From Paractinoplanes toevensis (lineage in GTDB: Bacteria > Actinomycetota > Actinomycetes > Mycobacteriales > Micromonosporaceae), in contig NZ_BOQN01000014.1 in assembly GCF_018332695.1 (NCBI RefSeq), positions 1 through 64,000 of the forward strand: a DNA stretch of 64,000 bases. The letters run 5' to 3'. The notes under the pieces are model-generated. The model saw only the letters and a program-made list of their open reading frames with translations, was not told the DNA's origin and made no database searches. The position numbers and the translations under genes were made by a program. Shown here in pieces: positions 24,961 to 33,964 of this stretch. Positions within the stretch are counted from its first letter, which is position 1, and each line of letters begins with the position of its first letter.

Positions 24961-25525
24961 CGACCTGACAGGCGTCACTCTTGCGGCAGAACGCGCTGAG
25001 CACGATGCTGGCCGTGGCCGCGTCGTCGCTCCCGGTCACCGAGACCGAGGTGATCAGGACGGCCCGGCTCTGCACGGTCTGGAGCCGCTTGAGCACCTTG
25101 GAGATGTTGGCCGCGGTGCCCTTCACGCTCAAACCGATCGGCACCGAGTAGACCCCGGCCGTCCCGGTGACCGCCTGGGGGGCACTGATCCCGACCGAGT
25201 CGATCTTGATCGTTACCGCGCTCTCCGAGGTCTGGAGCAGGCGCAGGTAGCCGGTCATGTCGTACTTCTCCGGCAGGGCGGCTTCTTTGGCGGTCAACTG
25301 GGCCTGGTAGGTAGCGAGCTTCGCGTCCTTCGCCTTGAGTTCGTTCAGGTCGTGTCGGAGCACGACCAGCTGCACATCCTGGTCGTCGGCCTGGCCCAGC
25401 AGGTCGGACTTCTCCGCGTAGACCGGCTTGATGGCCAGCAGGAAGGTGGCCGCAACGATGATGACCACCGCCGCCACCCCGCCGAGCAGCCACAGCCGGT
25501 TGCTGTTCTGCGTGCCACCCATCAT
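24953..25525 (-). CDS. pilO: Type IV pilus alignment protein PilO
   Basis: The 190-residue protein has one N-terminal membrane segment (LWLLGGVAAVVIIVAATFLL), a coiled-coil stretch (VVLRHDLNELKAKDAKLATY) and a C-terminal ferredoxin-like domain. This is the usual PilO plan. PilO dimerises with PilN to link the cytosolic PilM to the pilus base. It is the last gene of the pil operon and is coupled to pilN by overlap. Two cysteines near the C-terminus might form a disulfide outside the membrane. Confidence 0.88.
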   Translation of the reverse strand: MMGGTQNSNRLWLLGGVAAVVIIVAATFLLAIKPVYAEKSDLLGQADDQDVQLVVLRHDLNELKAKDAKLATYQAQLTAKEAALPEKYDMTGYLRLLQTSESAVTIKIDSVGISAPQAVTGTAGVYSVPIGLSVKGTAANISKVLKRLQTVQSRAVLITSVSVTGSDDAATASIVLSAFCRKSDACQVAS

Positions 25526-26211
25526 TTGCTCCCGCAGGTCGTCGTGCTGAACCGGCCGCAGAGGTAGTCCTTGGCGACGGCGGCGGTCAGGGTGAAGGTC
25601 CAGGTGCTGTCGTCCTCAGCGGTCGTGGCGGTGAGGTAGACGTTGTCGACCCCCTTGACGCCGGCCAGCGCGTCGACGACGTTCGCGACGGTGGCCTTGT
25701 CCTTGGCGGTGCCGCTGATCTGCAGGGTGCCGACGGTGTCGCTGGTGGCGGTACTGCCCGCGGTGTCCTCGGTGAGGGTGGCGGCCACGTCGGTGAGCGT
25801 TCCGCCCTTCTTGGACGCGGCGCTGCGCATCGCGTCGAACAGGGTGTACCAGGGCAGGTCCTTGGCCGTCGCCACCTTGAGGTCGGCGACGATCTGGTCC
25901 CGCTCGTTGATCACGTCGGTGACCTCGTCGTAGGTGCGCGCCGCCTTGCGGGCGTCGTCCACCTGGCCGGTCACCGAGGCCAGGTCGCTCGCGGCCAGGT
26001 CGCGTTCCTTGTCGGCCAGCAGGTACCAGCCGCCCATCACGAGGACGACCAGCACGACCGCGCCGATCAGCAGGAACCGGGTGCGGCGGGCGTTGCGCCC
26101 GGAGAGGATCTCGTCGGGCAGCAGTCTGGCGCGGATCGGCAGGATCCGCAGCGCCTGCTCGGGGGAGACGGCCGCGTCGAGCGGCATCAGGGCCGTGGTG
26201 GTGGTGCTCAT
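25522..26211 (-). CDS. pilN: Type IV pilus assembly protein PilN
   Basis: The 229-residue protein has a cytosolic N-terminus (LRILPIRARLLPDEILSGRN) that in PilN binds PilM. One membrane segment at about 48-68 (FLLIGAVVLVVLVMGGWYLL) follows, then a coiled coil and a C-terminal ferredoxin-like region. The start at 26211 overlaps the pilM stop as ATGA, and its stop overlaps the pilO start. The N-terminus is longer than in proteobacterial PilN. Confidence 0.88.
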   Translation of the reverse strand: MSTTTTALMPLDAAVSPEQALRILPIRARLLPDEILSGRNARRTRFLLIGAVVLVVLVMGGWYLLADKERDLAASDLASVTGQVDDARKAARTYDEVTDVINERDQIVADLKVATAKDLPWYTLFDAMRSAASKKGGTLTDVAATLTEDTAGSTATSDTVGTLQISGTAKDKATVANVVDALAGVKGVDNVYLTATTAEDDSTWTFTLTAAVAKDYLCGRFSTTTCGSK

Positions 26212-27236
26212 CAGGCTGCCGCTCCCAGGGTCAGGCCGATCGACACGGCCGCCGACGGTACGAAGCTGTCGAAGCCGTTCTCGCGGCCCTTGCGCGTGTC
26301 CCGCAACCGGCTCGCGCCGTCGGCGTACATCACGGTGATGCCCAGCTGCTGCTGCAGGTGCTCGGCGAGGCCGGGCATCAGCGCGCTGCCACCGCAGAGC
26401 GCGAGCCGGGTGACCTGCTTGGCCCGCTCGCCGGACGCCAGGTAGGTGAACGAGCTGCGCAGCTCGCTGGCGATCGGGCGGACCGCCTCGGCGGCCGCCT
26501 CCACGGTGACCGGGTTGCCGTCGCCGTGCAGGCCGAAGCGGCACTTGACCATCTCGGCCTCCTGCGCCGAGATGCCGAGCCGGGTGGCCATCGAGGCGGT
26601 GATCTCCTGGCCGCCGCGGGGGACGGTCCGCACGATCAGCGGTTCACCGTCCGCGTGCACGACCACACTGGTCACGTCGGCCCCGATGTCCACGATCGCC
26701 TCGACCTGGGTGTCCAGCCGGGAGGCGGCCCGCAGCAGGGCGAACGTGGCCAGGTCGACCCCGTCCACGGTCAGGCCGGCCTTCTGCGCCGCGTCCACCG
26801 CGGCCAGCACGGCGTCCTTGGGCGTGGCGATGAGCAGGCCGCGTACGGTCGGGTTGCTGCCCGGCTCCTCGAGCGGGTAGAAGTCCAGCACCGCCTTCTC
26901 CACCGCCAGCGGCAGGGCGTCCTTGACCTGGAACGGCAGTGCCTGGTGCAGCTCCTTGGCCGGCAGGTTGGCCACCGACATCTCGCGCACCACCAGCTGC
27001 GGGTGGGTCACCCCGATGCTGACGTGCTTGGTGCCGAACTTGTGGGTGGTCCAGAGCTGCCGCAGCGCGGTGGTGACGGCGACCGGGTCCTGGACGACGC
27101 CGCCGGTGACGGTGCCCGGCGCCAGGGCGATCTGGCCGAAGTTGGCCAGTGCGTAGCCCTCCTTGGTCCGGCGGGCCTCCACGGCACGGATCGTGGACGA
27201 GCCGATGTCCAGCCCGATCGGTATGGCGCCTGCCAT
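26211..27236 (-). CDS. pilM: Type IV pilus ATPase-fold protein PilM
   Basis: This 341-residue actin-like protein has the phosphate-1 motif IGLDIGSSTIRAVEARR, a second nucleotide-binding motif VEAIVDIGADVTSVVVH and adenosine motif LALCGGSALMPGLAEHL. PilM is cytosolic and couples the PilN/PilO inner-membrane complex to the assembly ATPase. It stands in the canonical pilM-pilN-pilO order. It starts 18 bases after the peptidase gene on the same strand. Confidence 0.93.
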   Translation of the reverse strand: MAGAIPIGLDIGSSTIRAVEARRTKEGYALANFGQIALAPGTVTGGVVQDPVAVTTALRQLWTTHKFGTKHVSIGVTHPQLVVREMSVANLPAKELHQALPFQVKDALPLAVEKAVLDFYPLEEPGSNPTVRGLLIATPKDAVLAAVDAAQKAGLTVDGVDLATFALLRAASRLDTQVEAIVDIGADVTSVVVHADGEPLIVRTVPRGGQEITASMATRLGISAQEAEMVKCRFGLHGDGNPVTVEAAAEAVRPIASELRSSFTYLASGERAKQVTRLALCGGSALMPGLAEHLQQQLGITVMYADGASRLRDTRKGRENGFDSFVPSAAVSIGLTLGAAA

Positions 27237-27254
27237 GGGGATCCCTTCGAGTGC

Positions 27255-28043
27255 TCAGGCGGTGGGGAGAAGGAGATTCGCGTACCAGTCCGCGATCGGC
27301 GCGGCCGCGAAGACCGCGAGGAAGGCGCCCGCGAGCATGTACGGGCCGAACGGGATGCGGCTCCTGCGGGTGGCCAGCTTCGCGGCCATCAGCAGGACAC
27401 CGGCGACGCCGCCGAGCAGGAAGCCGGCGAACGCGCCCACGACCACCGAGCTCCAGCCCAGCCAGCCCAGGTAGAGCCCGAGCAGCGGGGCGAGTTTGAC
27501 GTCGCCGCCGCCCATGCCCTTGGGGAGCACGGCGAGGATCCAGTAACCGGCGTAGAGCAGGACCGCCGCGATCAGGCCGCGGACCGCCGCGTCCCAGCTG
27601 TGCTCGGCGATGACCGCCGGCAGCAGCAGGAGCGGGGCCACCGCGTAGGACGGCAGCACGATCTTGTCGGGCAGTCGCATCAGGTCGATGTCGATCGCGG
27701 CCAGGGCGATCGACACGGCGGCCAGGTAGAGGTAGGCGGGCAGTTCCCACGACCAGCCGAACTTCGCGGCGACCGCCACGAACAGGGCGGCGGTGCCGGC
27801 CTCCACCAGTGGGTAGCGGGCGCTGATCGGCGCGGCGCAGTCGGCGCACCGGCCGCGCAGCACCAGCCACCCGAGCACCGGGACGTTGTGCCGGTTGCGG
27901 ACCGCGCTGCCGCAGTGCGGGCAGTGCGACCCGGGCTGGACCAGCGACTCGTTGCGCGGCACCCGATAGATCACGACGTTCACGAACGAACCCACCGCGA
28001 GGCCGAGGAGGCCGACGATGCTGAGCAGCAGGGTCTGCGGCAT
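27255..28043 (-). CDS. pilD: Prepilin peptidase (A24 family) with N-methylation domain
   Basis: The 262-residue polytopic protein has an N-terminal zinc-binding cysteine quartet (CPHC...CADC) at about residues 40-80, as in bifunctional PilD enzymes. Two catalytic Asp motifs are AAIDIDLMRLPDKIVLP and GMGGGDVKLAPLLGLYLG (GxGD). It cleaves the prepilin leader and methylates the new N-terminal Phe. It lies between pilA and pilM, and its likely substrate is the pilin encoded 74 bases upstream. Confidence 0.94.
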   Translation of the reverse strand: MPQTLLLSIVGLLGLAVGSFVNVVIYRVPRNESLVQPGSHCPHCGSAVRNRHNVPVLGWLVLRGRCADCAAPISARYPLVEAGTAALFVAVAAKFGWSWELPAYLYLAAVSIALAAIDIDLMRLPDKIVLPSYAVAPLLLLPAVIAEHSWDAAVRGLIAAVLLYAGYWILAVLPKGMGGGDVKLAPLLGLYLGWLGWSSVVVGAFAGFLLGGVAGVLLMAAKLATRRSRIPFGPYMLAGAFLAVFAAAPIADWYANLLLPTA

Positions 28044-28116
28044 TGTCCGTCCTCCTCGGCCGGGTGCGGGTGGTGGTGTCCGGATTGCGCCCTGGGGGCG
28101 CGACCCGATGGGTGGA

Positions 28117-28578
28117 TCAGGTGCAGGTGGCCACGGAGGGGGTGCCGGCGGTGGAGGTCTTGACCGAGCCGCCGTTGAGGCTGTTGTAGATGTAGACCTT
28201 GCCGCTGCCGCCGCCGTTGGTCGCGCAGACCACGTACGAGGTGCCGCTGGTGTCGAGCAGGTAGGTGAAGGTGGTCTTGTCCGACAGCGTGATCTTCTGG
28301 TTACCGATCGCCACCGGCGACGTGGACTGGCTGACCAGGGTGGTGGCGTTCGCCGGGTACGTGTTGCCGTTGTCGGTGTAGTACTGCTCGATCGCGCTGA
28401 TGGCGCCGCGAACGTCCGACTGTGCCGACTTGTCGGCCGCGCCCTTGCGGTAGTTCAGGTAGACCGGGACGGCGATCGCGACGAGTACGCCGATGATGAC
28501 CACGACGACCAAGAGCTCGATGAGGGTGAAGCCCTCGTCGCCCTTCTTGGTGCGGAGCCGGTTGATGATGTCGGTCAT
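28117..28578 (-). CDS. pilA: Type IV major pilin
   Basis: The 153-residue prepilin has a basic leader of 15 residues ending in Gly, then FTLIELLVVVVIIGVLVAIA with Glu at +5, the classical type IVa pilin start. The mature part has QYYTDNGNTYPANATTLVSQ and two cysteines (CATN, ATC near the end) likely forming a disulfide. An 83-base leader separates it from a sigma-28-type promoter at 28661-28687, so it can be transcribed separately from the rest of the cluster. Confidence 0.93.
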   Translation of the reverse strand: MTDIINRLRTKKGDEGFTLIELLVVVVIIGVLVAIAVPVYLNYRKGAADKSAQSDVRGAISAIEQYYTDNGNTYPANATTLVSQSTSPVAIGNQKITLSDKTTFTYLLDTSGTSYVVCATNGGGSGKVYIYNSLNGGSVKTSTAGTPSVATCT

Positions 28579-28660
28579 GGGGGTGCCTCCATGGCTGAGG
28601 ATGGTGCGGGGAAGGGGTCAGGGATGGTGCCGCCGGGACTTACGCACCCGGGCAGCCGCA

Positions 28661-28687
28661 AAATCGGCCGTTCGCAGCAAAACTTGA
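28661..28687 (-). promoter_or_regulatory. FliA/WhiG (sigma-28)-like promoter of pilA
   Basis: On the minus strand, TCAA is followed by 15 bases and then GCCGATTT, close to the sigma-28 consensus TAAA-N15-GCCGATAA. It lies 83 bases before the pilA start codon and just inside the end of the pilC gap. The spacing is exactly the family value. Confidence 0.6.
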
Positions 28688-28690
28688 GGC

Positions 28691-29923
28691 TCAGTTGCTC
28701 TGGATGTTCTGGTAAATCGTGAACATCGGGAGGTACAGACAGACCACCATTCCGCCGACCACGGCGCCCATCACGAGCACCATGATCGGTTCGATGGATG
28801 CGGTCAGGGATTCGGCGGCGCTGTCGACTTCCCTGTCGTAGAAATCGGCGACTTTGTCGAGCATCTGACTGATCTGACCGCTTTCCTCCCCGACCTCGAC
28901 CATCTGCGTGACCATCGCGGGGAAGATCTTGTGATGTCGCATGGCGGAGGACATGGGCTGGCCGTCCCGTACGGCACCCTGGATGTCCTTCATGGCGACG
29001 TTGATGACCTCGTTGCCGGTCGTCTCGCCGACCACGGCCAGCGCCTGCATCACCGGCACGCCGACGTTGAGCAGTAGGCCCAGGTTGCGGGAGAAACGAC
29101 TCATCGCGAGCTTCTGGAAGAGCGATCCGAAGACCGGCGCCCGCACCTTCAGCTTGTCCACCGCCAGCCGGAACTCGGCGCTGCTGCGCGCCTGGTGCTT
29201 GTAGCCGGCCGTCCCGCCGACGAGCAGGATGACGATCAGCGGCCCGATCCACCACATGTTGTGGCTCGCGTCCACCAGGAACTGGGTGATCGCCGGCAGC
29301 TCGCCGCCGAGGCTTTTGAACATCGCCTCGAAGATCGGGACGATGAAGATCAGAACGGCCGCGATCAGGACGAACGTGAAGGACAGCACGATCGCCGGGT
29401 AGGTCAGCGCACCCTTGATCTTGCCGCGGAGGGCGGTGTCCTTCTCCAGGCTGTCCGCGATCTGCTCCAGCGCGCGGTCGATCATGCCGCCGGTCTCGCC
29501 GGCCCGGATCATCGCGATCATCAGGCGCGGGAAGACCTTCTCGTGCTTGCCCATCGAGGCGGACAGCGAGACACCGCCGGACACGTCGCTGCGGACATCG
29601 CTGAGCGCCTTCTTCAGCGGGGGCGACGAGGTCTGGTCCTCGAGGATCGCCAGCGATCGCAGCAGCGACATGCCGGACGCGGTCATCGTGGCGAACTGGC
29701 GGGCGAAGACCGCCAGGTCCTTGAGGCTGGTCCGGCCGCCCAGTCCCGGGATCTTCAGATCCCGGTTCAGGCCCTGACCGGCCTCCGTGACCTCGAGCGG
29801 CACCTCGCCGCGCTGTCGCAGCGCCTGTGTCGCCGCGGCCTCGTTCGGTGCCTCGACGGTGCCCTTCGACTTGCGTCCGGTGGCGTCGATGCTGTTGTAG
29901 TGGAAGGTCTTGGTCGAGGGCAT
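28691..29923 (-). CDS. pilC: Type IV pilus inner-membrane platform protein PilC
   Basis: The 410-residue protein belongs to the GspF/PilC family. Two repeated cytosolic helical domains hold LAVFARQFATMTASGMSLLR and, in the second, KLAMSRFSRNLGLLLNVGVP. Three membrane segments are at about 175-200, 225-245 and near the C-terminus (MVLVMGAVVGGMVVCLYLPM). It is the rotating platform between the PilB/PilT ATPases and PilM-N-O. It ends four bases before the pilT stop region, so it is co-transcribed. Confidence 0.93.
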   Translation of the reverse strand: MPSTKTFHYNSIDATGRKSKGTVEAPNEAAATQALRQRGEVPLEVTEAGQGLNRDLKIPGLGGRTSLKDLAVFARQFATMTASGMSLLRSLAILEDQTSSPPLKKALSDVRSDVSGGVSLSASMGKHEKVFPRLMIAMIRAGETGGMIDRALEQIADSLEKDTALRGKIKGALTYPAIVLSFTFVLIAAVLIFIVPIFEAMFKSLGGELPAITQFLVDASHNMWWIGPLIVILLVGGTAGYKHQARSSAEFRLAVDKLKVRAPVFGSLFQKLAMSRFSRNLGLLLNVGVPVMQALAVVGETTGNEVINVAMKDIQGAVRDGQPMSSAMRHHKIFPAMVTQMVEVGEESGQISQMLDKVADFYDREVDSAAESLTASIEPIMVLVMGAVVGGMVVCLYLPMFTIYQNIQSN

Positions 29924-29927
29924 GCCA

Positions 29928-31067
29928 TCACATCCGGCCGATGAGTCGCTTGAGTTCCTCCTGCGAATGACAGAGCTCGAGGGCGACCTGCAGGGTCACC
30001 ACGCCCTCCCGCACCTTCTCGGCCAGGTGCTGGTCGAAGGCGAGCATTCCCTCGCTCCCGCCGGCCTGCATGAACGAGGGGATCTGGTGCGATTTGCCCT
30101 CGCGGATCAGGCTGCGGATGGCCGGGGTCGCGGTGAGGATCTCGGCGATCACCACCCGCCCCTTGCCGTCCGCCTTCGGTGCCAGGGCCTGGGTGACCAC
30201 GCCCTGCAGGGACGCGGCCAGCTGGGCCCGGATCTGGAGCTGCTGGTGCGGGGGGAAGATGTCGATGACCCGGTCGATGGTCTGGGTGGCGCTCTGCGTG
30301 TGCAGGGTGGCCAGCACCAGGTGACCGGTCTCGGCCGCGGTCAGCGCGGTCGACGTGGTCTCCAGGTCACGCAGCTCACCGACCAGGATGATGTCCGGGT
30401 CCTGCCGCAGCGCGTGCTTGAGCGCGCTGGCGAAGTCCTCGGTGTCCGAGCCCACCTCGCGCTGGTTCACCACGCTGCGCTTGTGCGGGTGGAGGAACTC
30501 GATGGGGTCCTCGATGGTGATGATGTGCGCGGCGCGGCTGCGGTTGGCGAGGTCCAGGACCGAGGCGAGCGTGGTGGTCTTGCCGGAGCCGGTGGGGCCG
30601 GTGACCAGCACGAGGCCACGGGGCAGGTGGGCGAAGCGGGTCACCGAGTCGGGCATGCCCAGTTCGTCCAGCGGCTTGATCTCGTGCGGGATGGCCCGGA
30701 AGACCGCCCCGCACGAGTTGCGCTGCACGTAGAGGTTGCCGCGGAAGCGGGAGACGCCCACGATGCTGTGCGCGAAGTCGAGCTCCTGCTTGTTCTGGAA
30801 GGTCTGCCACTGCTCGGCCGTGATGGCCGCGCGGGCCAGCAGGGCGGTGTCCGACGAGTTGAGGTTGCCGTAACCGGGCAGTGGGCGCAGCGAGCCGTGC
30901 ACCCGGATCATCGGCGGGGTGCCGACGGTCAGGTGCAGGTCGGAGCCCTTCGACTCGACCAGAGTCACCAGCATCTGGTTGAGCACGGCCAGATCGCCCG
31001 ACGAGGAGGCGGGCGGCGCCGGTGGCGCCGCCTGCTGCTGCGGCGCCGGTTGGTCGGTCGTGTACAT
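29928..31067 (-). CDS. pilT: Type IV pilus retraction ATPase PilT
   Basis: The 379-residue protein is a secretion-type ATPase. SKGSDLHLTVGTPPMIRVHG is at the start of the domain, the Walker A is VTGPTGSGKTTTLAS, the Asp box ITIEDPIEFLHPHKRSVVNQ, and the Walker B and His box IILVGELRDLETTSTALTAAE. It drives retraction. The residues preceding these are a Pro/Gln-rich extension. I set the start at ATG 31067 because the longer frame from 31115 would put a sigma-28-type promoter (31106-31132) inside the coding region. It starts the pilT-pilC segment. Confidence 0.9.
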   Translation of the reverse strand: MYTTDQPAPQQQAAPPAPPASSSGDLAVLNQMLVTLVESKGSDLHLTVGTPPMIRVHGSLRPLPGYGNLNSSDTALLARAAITAEQWQTFQNKQELDFAHSIVGVSRFRGNLYVQRNSCGAVFRAIPHEIKPLDELGMPDSVTRFAHLPRGLVLVTGPTGSGKTTTLASVLDLANRSRAAHIITIEDPIEFLHPHKRSVVNQREVGSDTEDFASALKHALRQDPDIILVGELRDLETTSTALTAAETGHLVLATLHTQSATQTIDRVIDIFPPHQQLQIRAQLAASLQGVVTQALAPKADGKGRVVIAEILTATPAIRSLIREGKSHQIPSFMQAGGSEGMLAFDQHLAEKVREGVVTLQVALELCHSQEELKRLIGRM

Positions 31068-31105
31068 CGCACCGGCAATCTGTTGGCTTTTCGTGATGCC
31101 ACCTA

Positions 31106-31132
31106 AATTCGGCACCGGGCCGGGCCGCTTTA
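31106..31132 (-). promoter_or_regulatory. FliA/WhiG (sigma-28)-like promoter of pilT
   Basis: On the minus strand, TAAA (31132-31129) is followed by exactly 15 bases and then GCCGAATT (31113-31106), very close to the consensus TAAA-N15-GCCGATAA. It lies about 40 bases upstream of the chosen pilT start. A poorer match (TCAG-N15-TCCGATG) lies before pilB. Confidence 0.6.
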
Positions 31133-31193
31133 GCAGGCATTTCGCAAGAATCGGGCGAAGCCCACCACGGCTGGGTAGACTGCGCGTTTTTTC

Positions 31194-32858
31194 CTAGATG
31201 GCGACCCGGGAGACCTCGCGCACCGAGGTGAGGCCGCCGGCCGCCTTGGCCAGGCCGTCCGCTCGCAGGTCGTACATGCCCTGGTCGAGGGCGACCTCGC
31301 GGATCTCGTTGGAGGACGCGCGCCGGATGGTCAGCGACTCGATCTCCGGCGAGATCGGCATGACCTCGTGGATCGCGATCCGGCCGCGGTACCCGGTGTT
31401 GGCGCAGTTGCGGCAGCCCTTCGGCCGGTACAGCGCCTCCGGCACGACCAGGTCCTCGAACGGCCACCGGGCCCCGACCAGCTCCTCCTCGGTCGGCGTG
31501 TACGCCTCCTTGCACCAGTCGCAGAGCCGCCGGGAGAGCCGCTGGGCGAGCACGCAGTCCAGCGACGACCCGACCAGGAACGGCTCGATGCCCATCTCGG
31601 TGAGCCGGGTGACCGCGCCGGGCGCGTCGTTGGTGTGCAGGGTGGAGAGCACGAGGTGACCGGTGAGCGAGGCCTCGACCGCGATCTGCGCGGTGTGGCT
31701 GTCCCGGATCTCACCGATCAGCACCACGTCCGGGTCGGACCGCAGGATGGCCGGCAGCACGGCCGCGAAGGTCAGGCCGGCCTTCGCGTTCACCTGCACC
31801 TGGTTGACCCCGCGCAGGCGGTACTCGACCGGGTCCTCGACCGTGATGACGTTGATCTCCGGCTTGCTGATCCGGCCCAGCGTCGCGTACAGCGTGGTCG
31901 ACTTGCCGGAACCGGTCGGCCCGGTGACCAGCACCATGCCGTGCGGTTTGCTGAACGACTCGGCGAAGCGACTGAGGTTGTGCTCGGTGAAGCCCAGCTT
32001 GTTCATGTCCAGGTCGATGCCGCCGGTGTCGAGCACCCGCAGGACGATCTTCTCGCCCCACACCGTGGGCAGCGTGGCGGTGCGCAGGTCGACCGGCCGC
32101 TCGCGGATCAGCGCGGTGATCCGGCCGTTCTGCGGCACCCGCCGCTCGGTGATGTCGACGCCCGACATGATCTTGATGCGGGAGATCAGGGCGGCCATCA
32201 CGCCGCGCGGCACGATGTCCACCTCGTGCAGCACGCCGTCGATCCGGTAGCGGACCCGCATCTCGTCCTCGGTCGGCTCGAGGTGCAGGTCGGAGGCGCG
32301 GTTCATGACCGCCTGCTCGATCAGGTTGTTCACGTACCGGACGATCGGCGCGTCGTCCACGCCGGCCGCCTGGGCGGCCATCCCGACCTGGTCCTCTTCG
32401 TCGTCGGCGATGTCGGCCAGGTCGCTGGACTCGCGCTGGAGCTTCTCGATGATCCGGCGGACCTCGGAGCGGGCCACCACCACCGGGCGAATGATCATGC
32501 CGGTGGCCGCCCGGACATCGTCCAGCGCGACCACGTCACCCGGGTCGGTGACGCCGACGACCAGTTCGCCGTCGTTCATCGACAGGCCGAGCACCCGGTG
32601 CCGCAGCACCACCGACAGCGGGATGCGCTTGAGGGCCTGCGGGTCGGGCGTGAAGCCGACCAGGTCGACCGTGTTGATCCCGAACGCGGCCGCGGCCGCC
32701 GTGGTGAGCTGTTCCTCGGTGACGACCTGATCGTTGATCAGGACGGCCCGGACCGAGCGCCCGCTGCGCTGCGCCTCCTGGGCAGCCGCGTCCACGGCCT
32801 GTGCATCGACACCGATCTGCTTGAGCGCGTCGAGCAGCGGCCGGAACGTCTGATCCAT
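31194..32858 (-). CDS. pilB: Type IV pilus assembly ATPase PilB
   Basis: The 554-residue GspE/PilB ATPase has an N-terminal MshEN-type domain (QVVTEEQLTTAAAAAFGINT). The ATPase core has Walker A VTGPTGSGKSTTLYATLGRI, the Asp box ITVEDPVEYRLRGVNQVQVN, the Walker B VVLIGEIRDSHTAQIAVEAS, and a zinc-binding cysteine quartet (CDWC...CRNC). It powers pilus extension. ATG 32858 has GAGG upstream; a longer frame starts at 32897. It is the first gene of the cluster on its strand. Confidence 0.93.
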   Translation of the reverse strand: MDQTFRPLLDALKQIGVDAQAVDAAAQEAQRSGRSVRAVLINDQVVTEEQLTTAAAAAFGINTVDLVGFTPDPQALKRIPLSVVLRHRVLGLSMNDGELVVGVTDPGDVVALDDVRAATGMIIRPVVVARSEVRRIIEKLQRESSDLADIADDEEDQVGMAAQAAGVDDAPIVRYVNNLIEQAVMNRASDLHLEPTEDEMRVRYRIDGVLHEVDIVPRGVMAALISRIKIMSGVDITERRVPQNGRITALIRERPVDLRTATLPTVWGEKIVLRVLDTGGIDLDMNKLGFTEHNLSRFAESFSKPHGMVLVTGPTGSGKSTTLYATLGRISKPEINVITVEDPVEYRLRGVNQVQVNAKAGLTFAAVLPAILRSDPDVVLIGEIRDSHTAQIAVEASLTGHLVLSTLHTNDAPGAVTRLTEMGIEPFLVGSSLDCVLAQRLSRRLCDWCKEAYTPTEEELVGARWPFEDLVVPEALYRPKGCRNCANTGYRGRIAIHEVMPISPEIESLTIRRASSNEIREVALDQGMYDLRADGLAKAAGGLTSVREVSRVAI

Positions 32859-32924
32859 TACATCCTCAGGGAGACAATTCGGTCTTGTCTCTCGCATCGG
32901 ACGCGGAGGCGCATTACTGAGTCA

Positions 32925-33911
32925 CTATGACGCAGATTGCACCGGGCGGAACGTCTTCCGGTACGCGCTGGGCGCCACTCCGATCGACGCCTGCATGTGC
33001 TGGCGCAGGGCCGTGCCGCTGCCCAGGCCGGAGCGGCGGGCAACCGTCTCGATACCCAGATCGGTCGACTCGAGCAGAAGCTGAGCGTGGGCCACCCGCT
33101 GCCGCAGCAGCCACTGCCGCGGGCTCACCCCGGTCTCCTCCCGGAACCGCCGGGTGAACGTGCGCACGCTCATCCGGGCGTGCGCCGCCATGTCCTCCAG
33201 GCTGACCGGGTCGGCGAGTCGGTCGAGCGCCCAGTTCCGGGTCGGCTCGGTGCCGATGCCCGCAGCGGGCGGCACCGGCCGCTCGATGTACTGAGCCTGG
33301 CCGCCCTCGCGGAACGGCGGCACCACGCACCGGCGGGCGGCCCGGTTGGCGACCTCGGTGCCGTGGTCGTTGCGCACGATGTGCAGGCAGAGGTCGATGC
33401 CGGCGCCCACTCCGGCCGAGGTGAGGACGTCGACGTCGTCGACGAACAGGACGTCGAAGTTCCAGTCGACCCGGGGGTAGAGCGGCGGGATGCGGTCGGC
33501 CCAGGCCCAGTGGGTGGCGGCGGTGCGGCCGTCGAGCAGCCCGGCCGCGGCCAGCACCGAGGCGCCGGTGCAGATCGAGACGATCCGGGCGCCCCGCTCG
33601 TGGGCGGCGCGCAGCGCGTCCTTCACCGCGGGATCGAGGGTGCCGTCGGTGACCGGGCCGCCCCGGCCGATGCCCGGGACGATCACCGTGTCGGCGACCG
33701 CCAGCTGCTCGAGACCGTAGTCGGGCACGACGGTGAAGCCGGCCGTGCTGCGCACCGGGCCGGTGCCGCAGACGCGCACGGTGTAGAGCCGCTCGCGATC
33801 GGAGCGGCGGGCCGCGTGGAAAACCTGCGGCGGGGTTCCCAGGTCGAGTGCGACGATGCCGTCCAGGGCCAGCTCTGCCACCAAATGCGCCATGGCCCAA
33901 TTCTTGCGCAT
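32925..33911 (-). CDS. GlxA-type AraC family regulator (DJ-1/PfpI domain)
   Basis: The 328-residue protein has a class I glutamine-amidotransferase-like domain at about 10-190 with the nucleophile-elbow Cys in VSICTGASVLAAAGLLDG, and a C-terminal AraC helix-turn-helix domain (LEDMAAHARMSVRTFTRRFR, then IETVARRSGLGSGTALRQHM). Such proteins sense small molecules or redox state and regulate nearby genes. ATG 33911 is preceded by GGAAGG. It is divergent from the MFS transporter gene. Confidence 0.88.
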   Translation of the reverse strand: MRKNWAMAHLVAELALDGIVALDLGTPPQVFHAARRSDRERLYTVRVCGTGPVRSTAGFTVVPDYGLEQLAVADTVIVPGIGRGGPVTDGTLDPAVKDALRAAHERGARIVSICTGASVLAAAGLLDGRTAATHWAWADRIPPLYPRVDWNFDVLFVDDVDVLTSAGVGAGIDLCLHIVRNDHGTEVANRAARRCVVPPFREGGQAQYIERPVPPAAGIGTEPTRNWALDRLADPVSLEDMAAHARMSVRTFTRRFREETGVSPRQWLLRQRVAHAQLLLESTDLGIETVARRSGLGSGTALRQHMQASIGVAPSAYRKTFRPVQSAS

Positions 33912-33964
33912 GATGGCCTTCCGGCCACTCGTTCGAGCGGCCGAAACCAACCAGGATCGAGAGC

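Noticed and set aside
28579..28690. GEMM c-di-GMP riboswitch before pilA
   Set aside because: The gap is short and lacks the tetraloop-receptor pattern; the sigma-28 promoter explains the conserved-looking bases.
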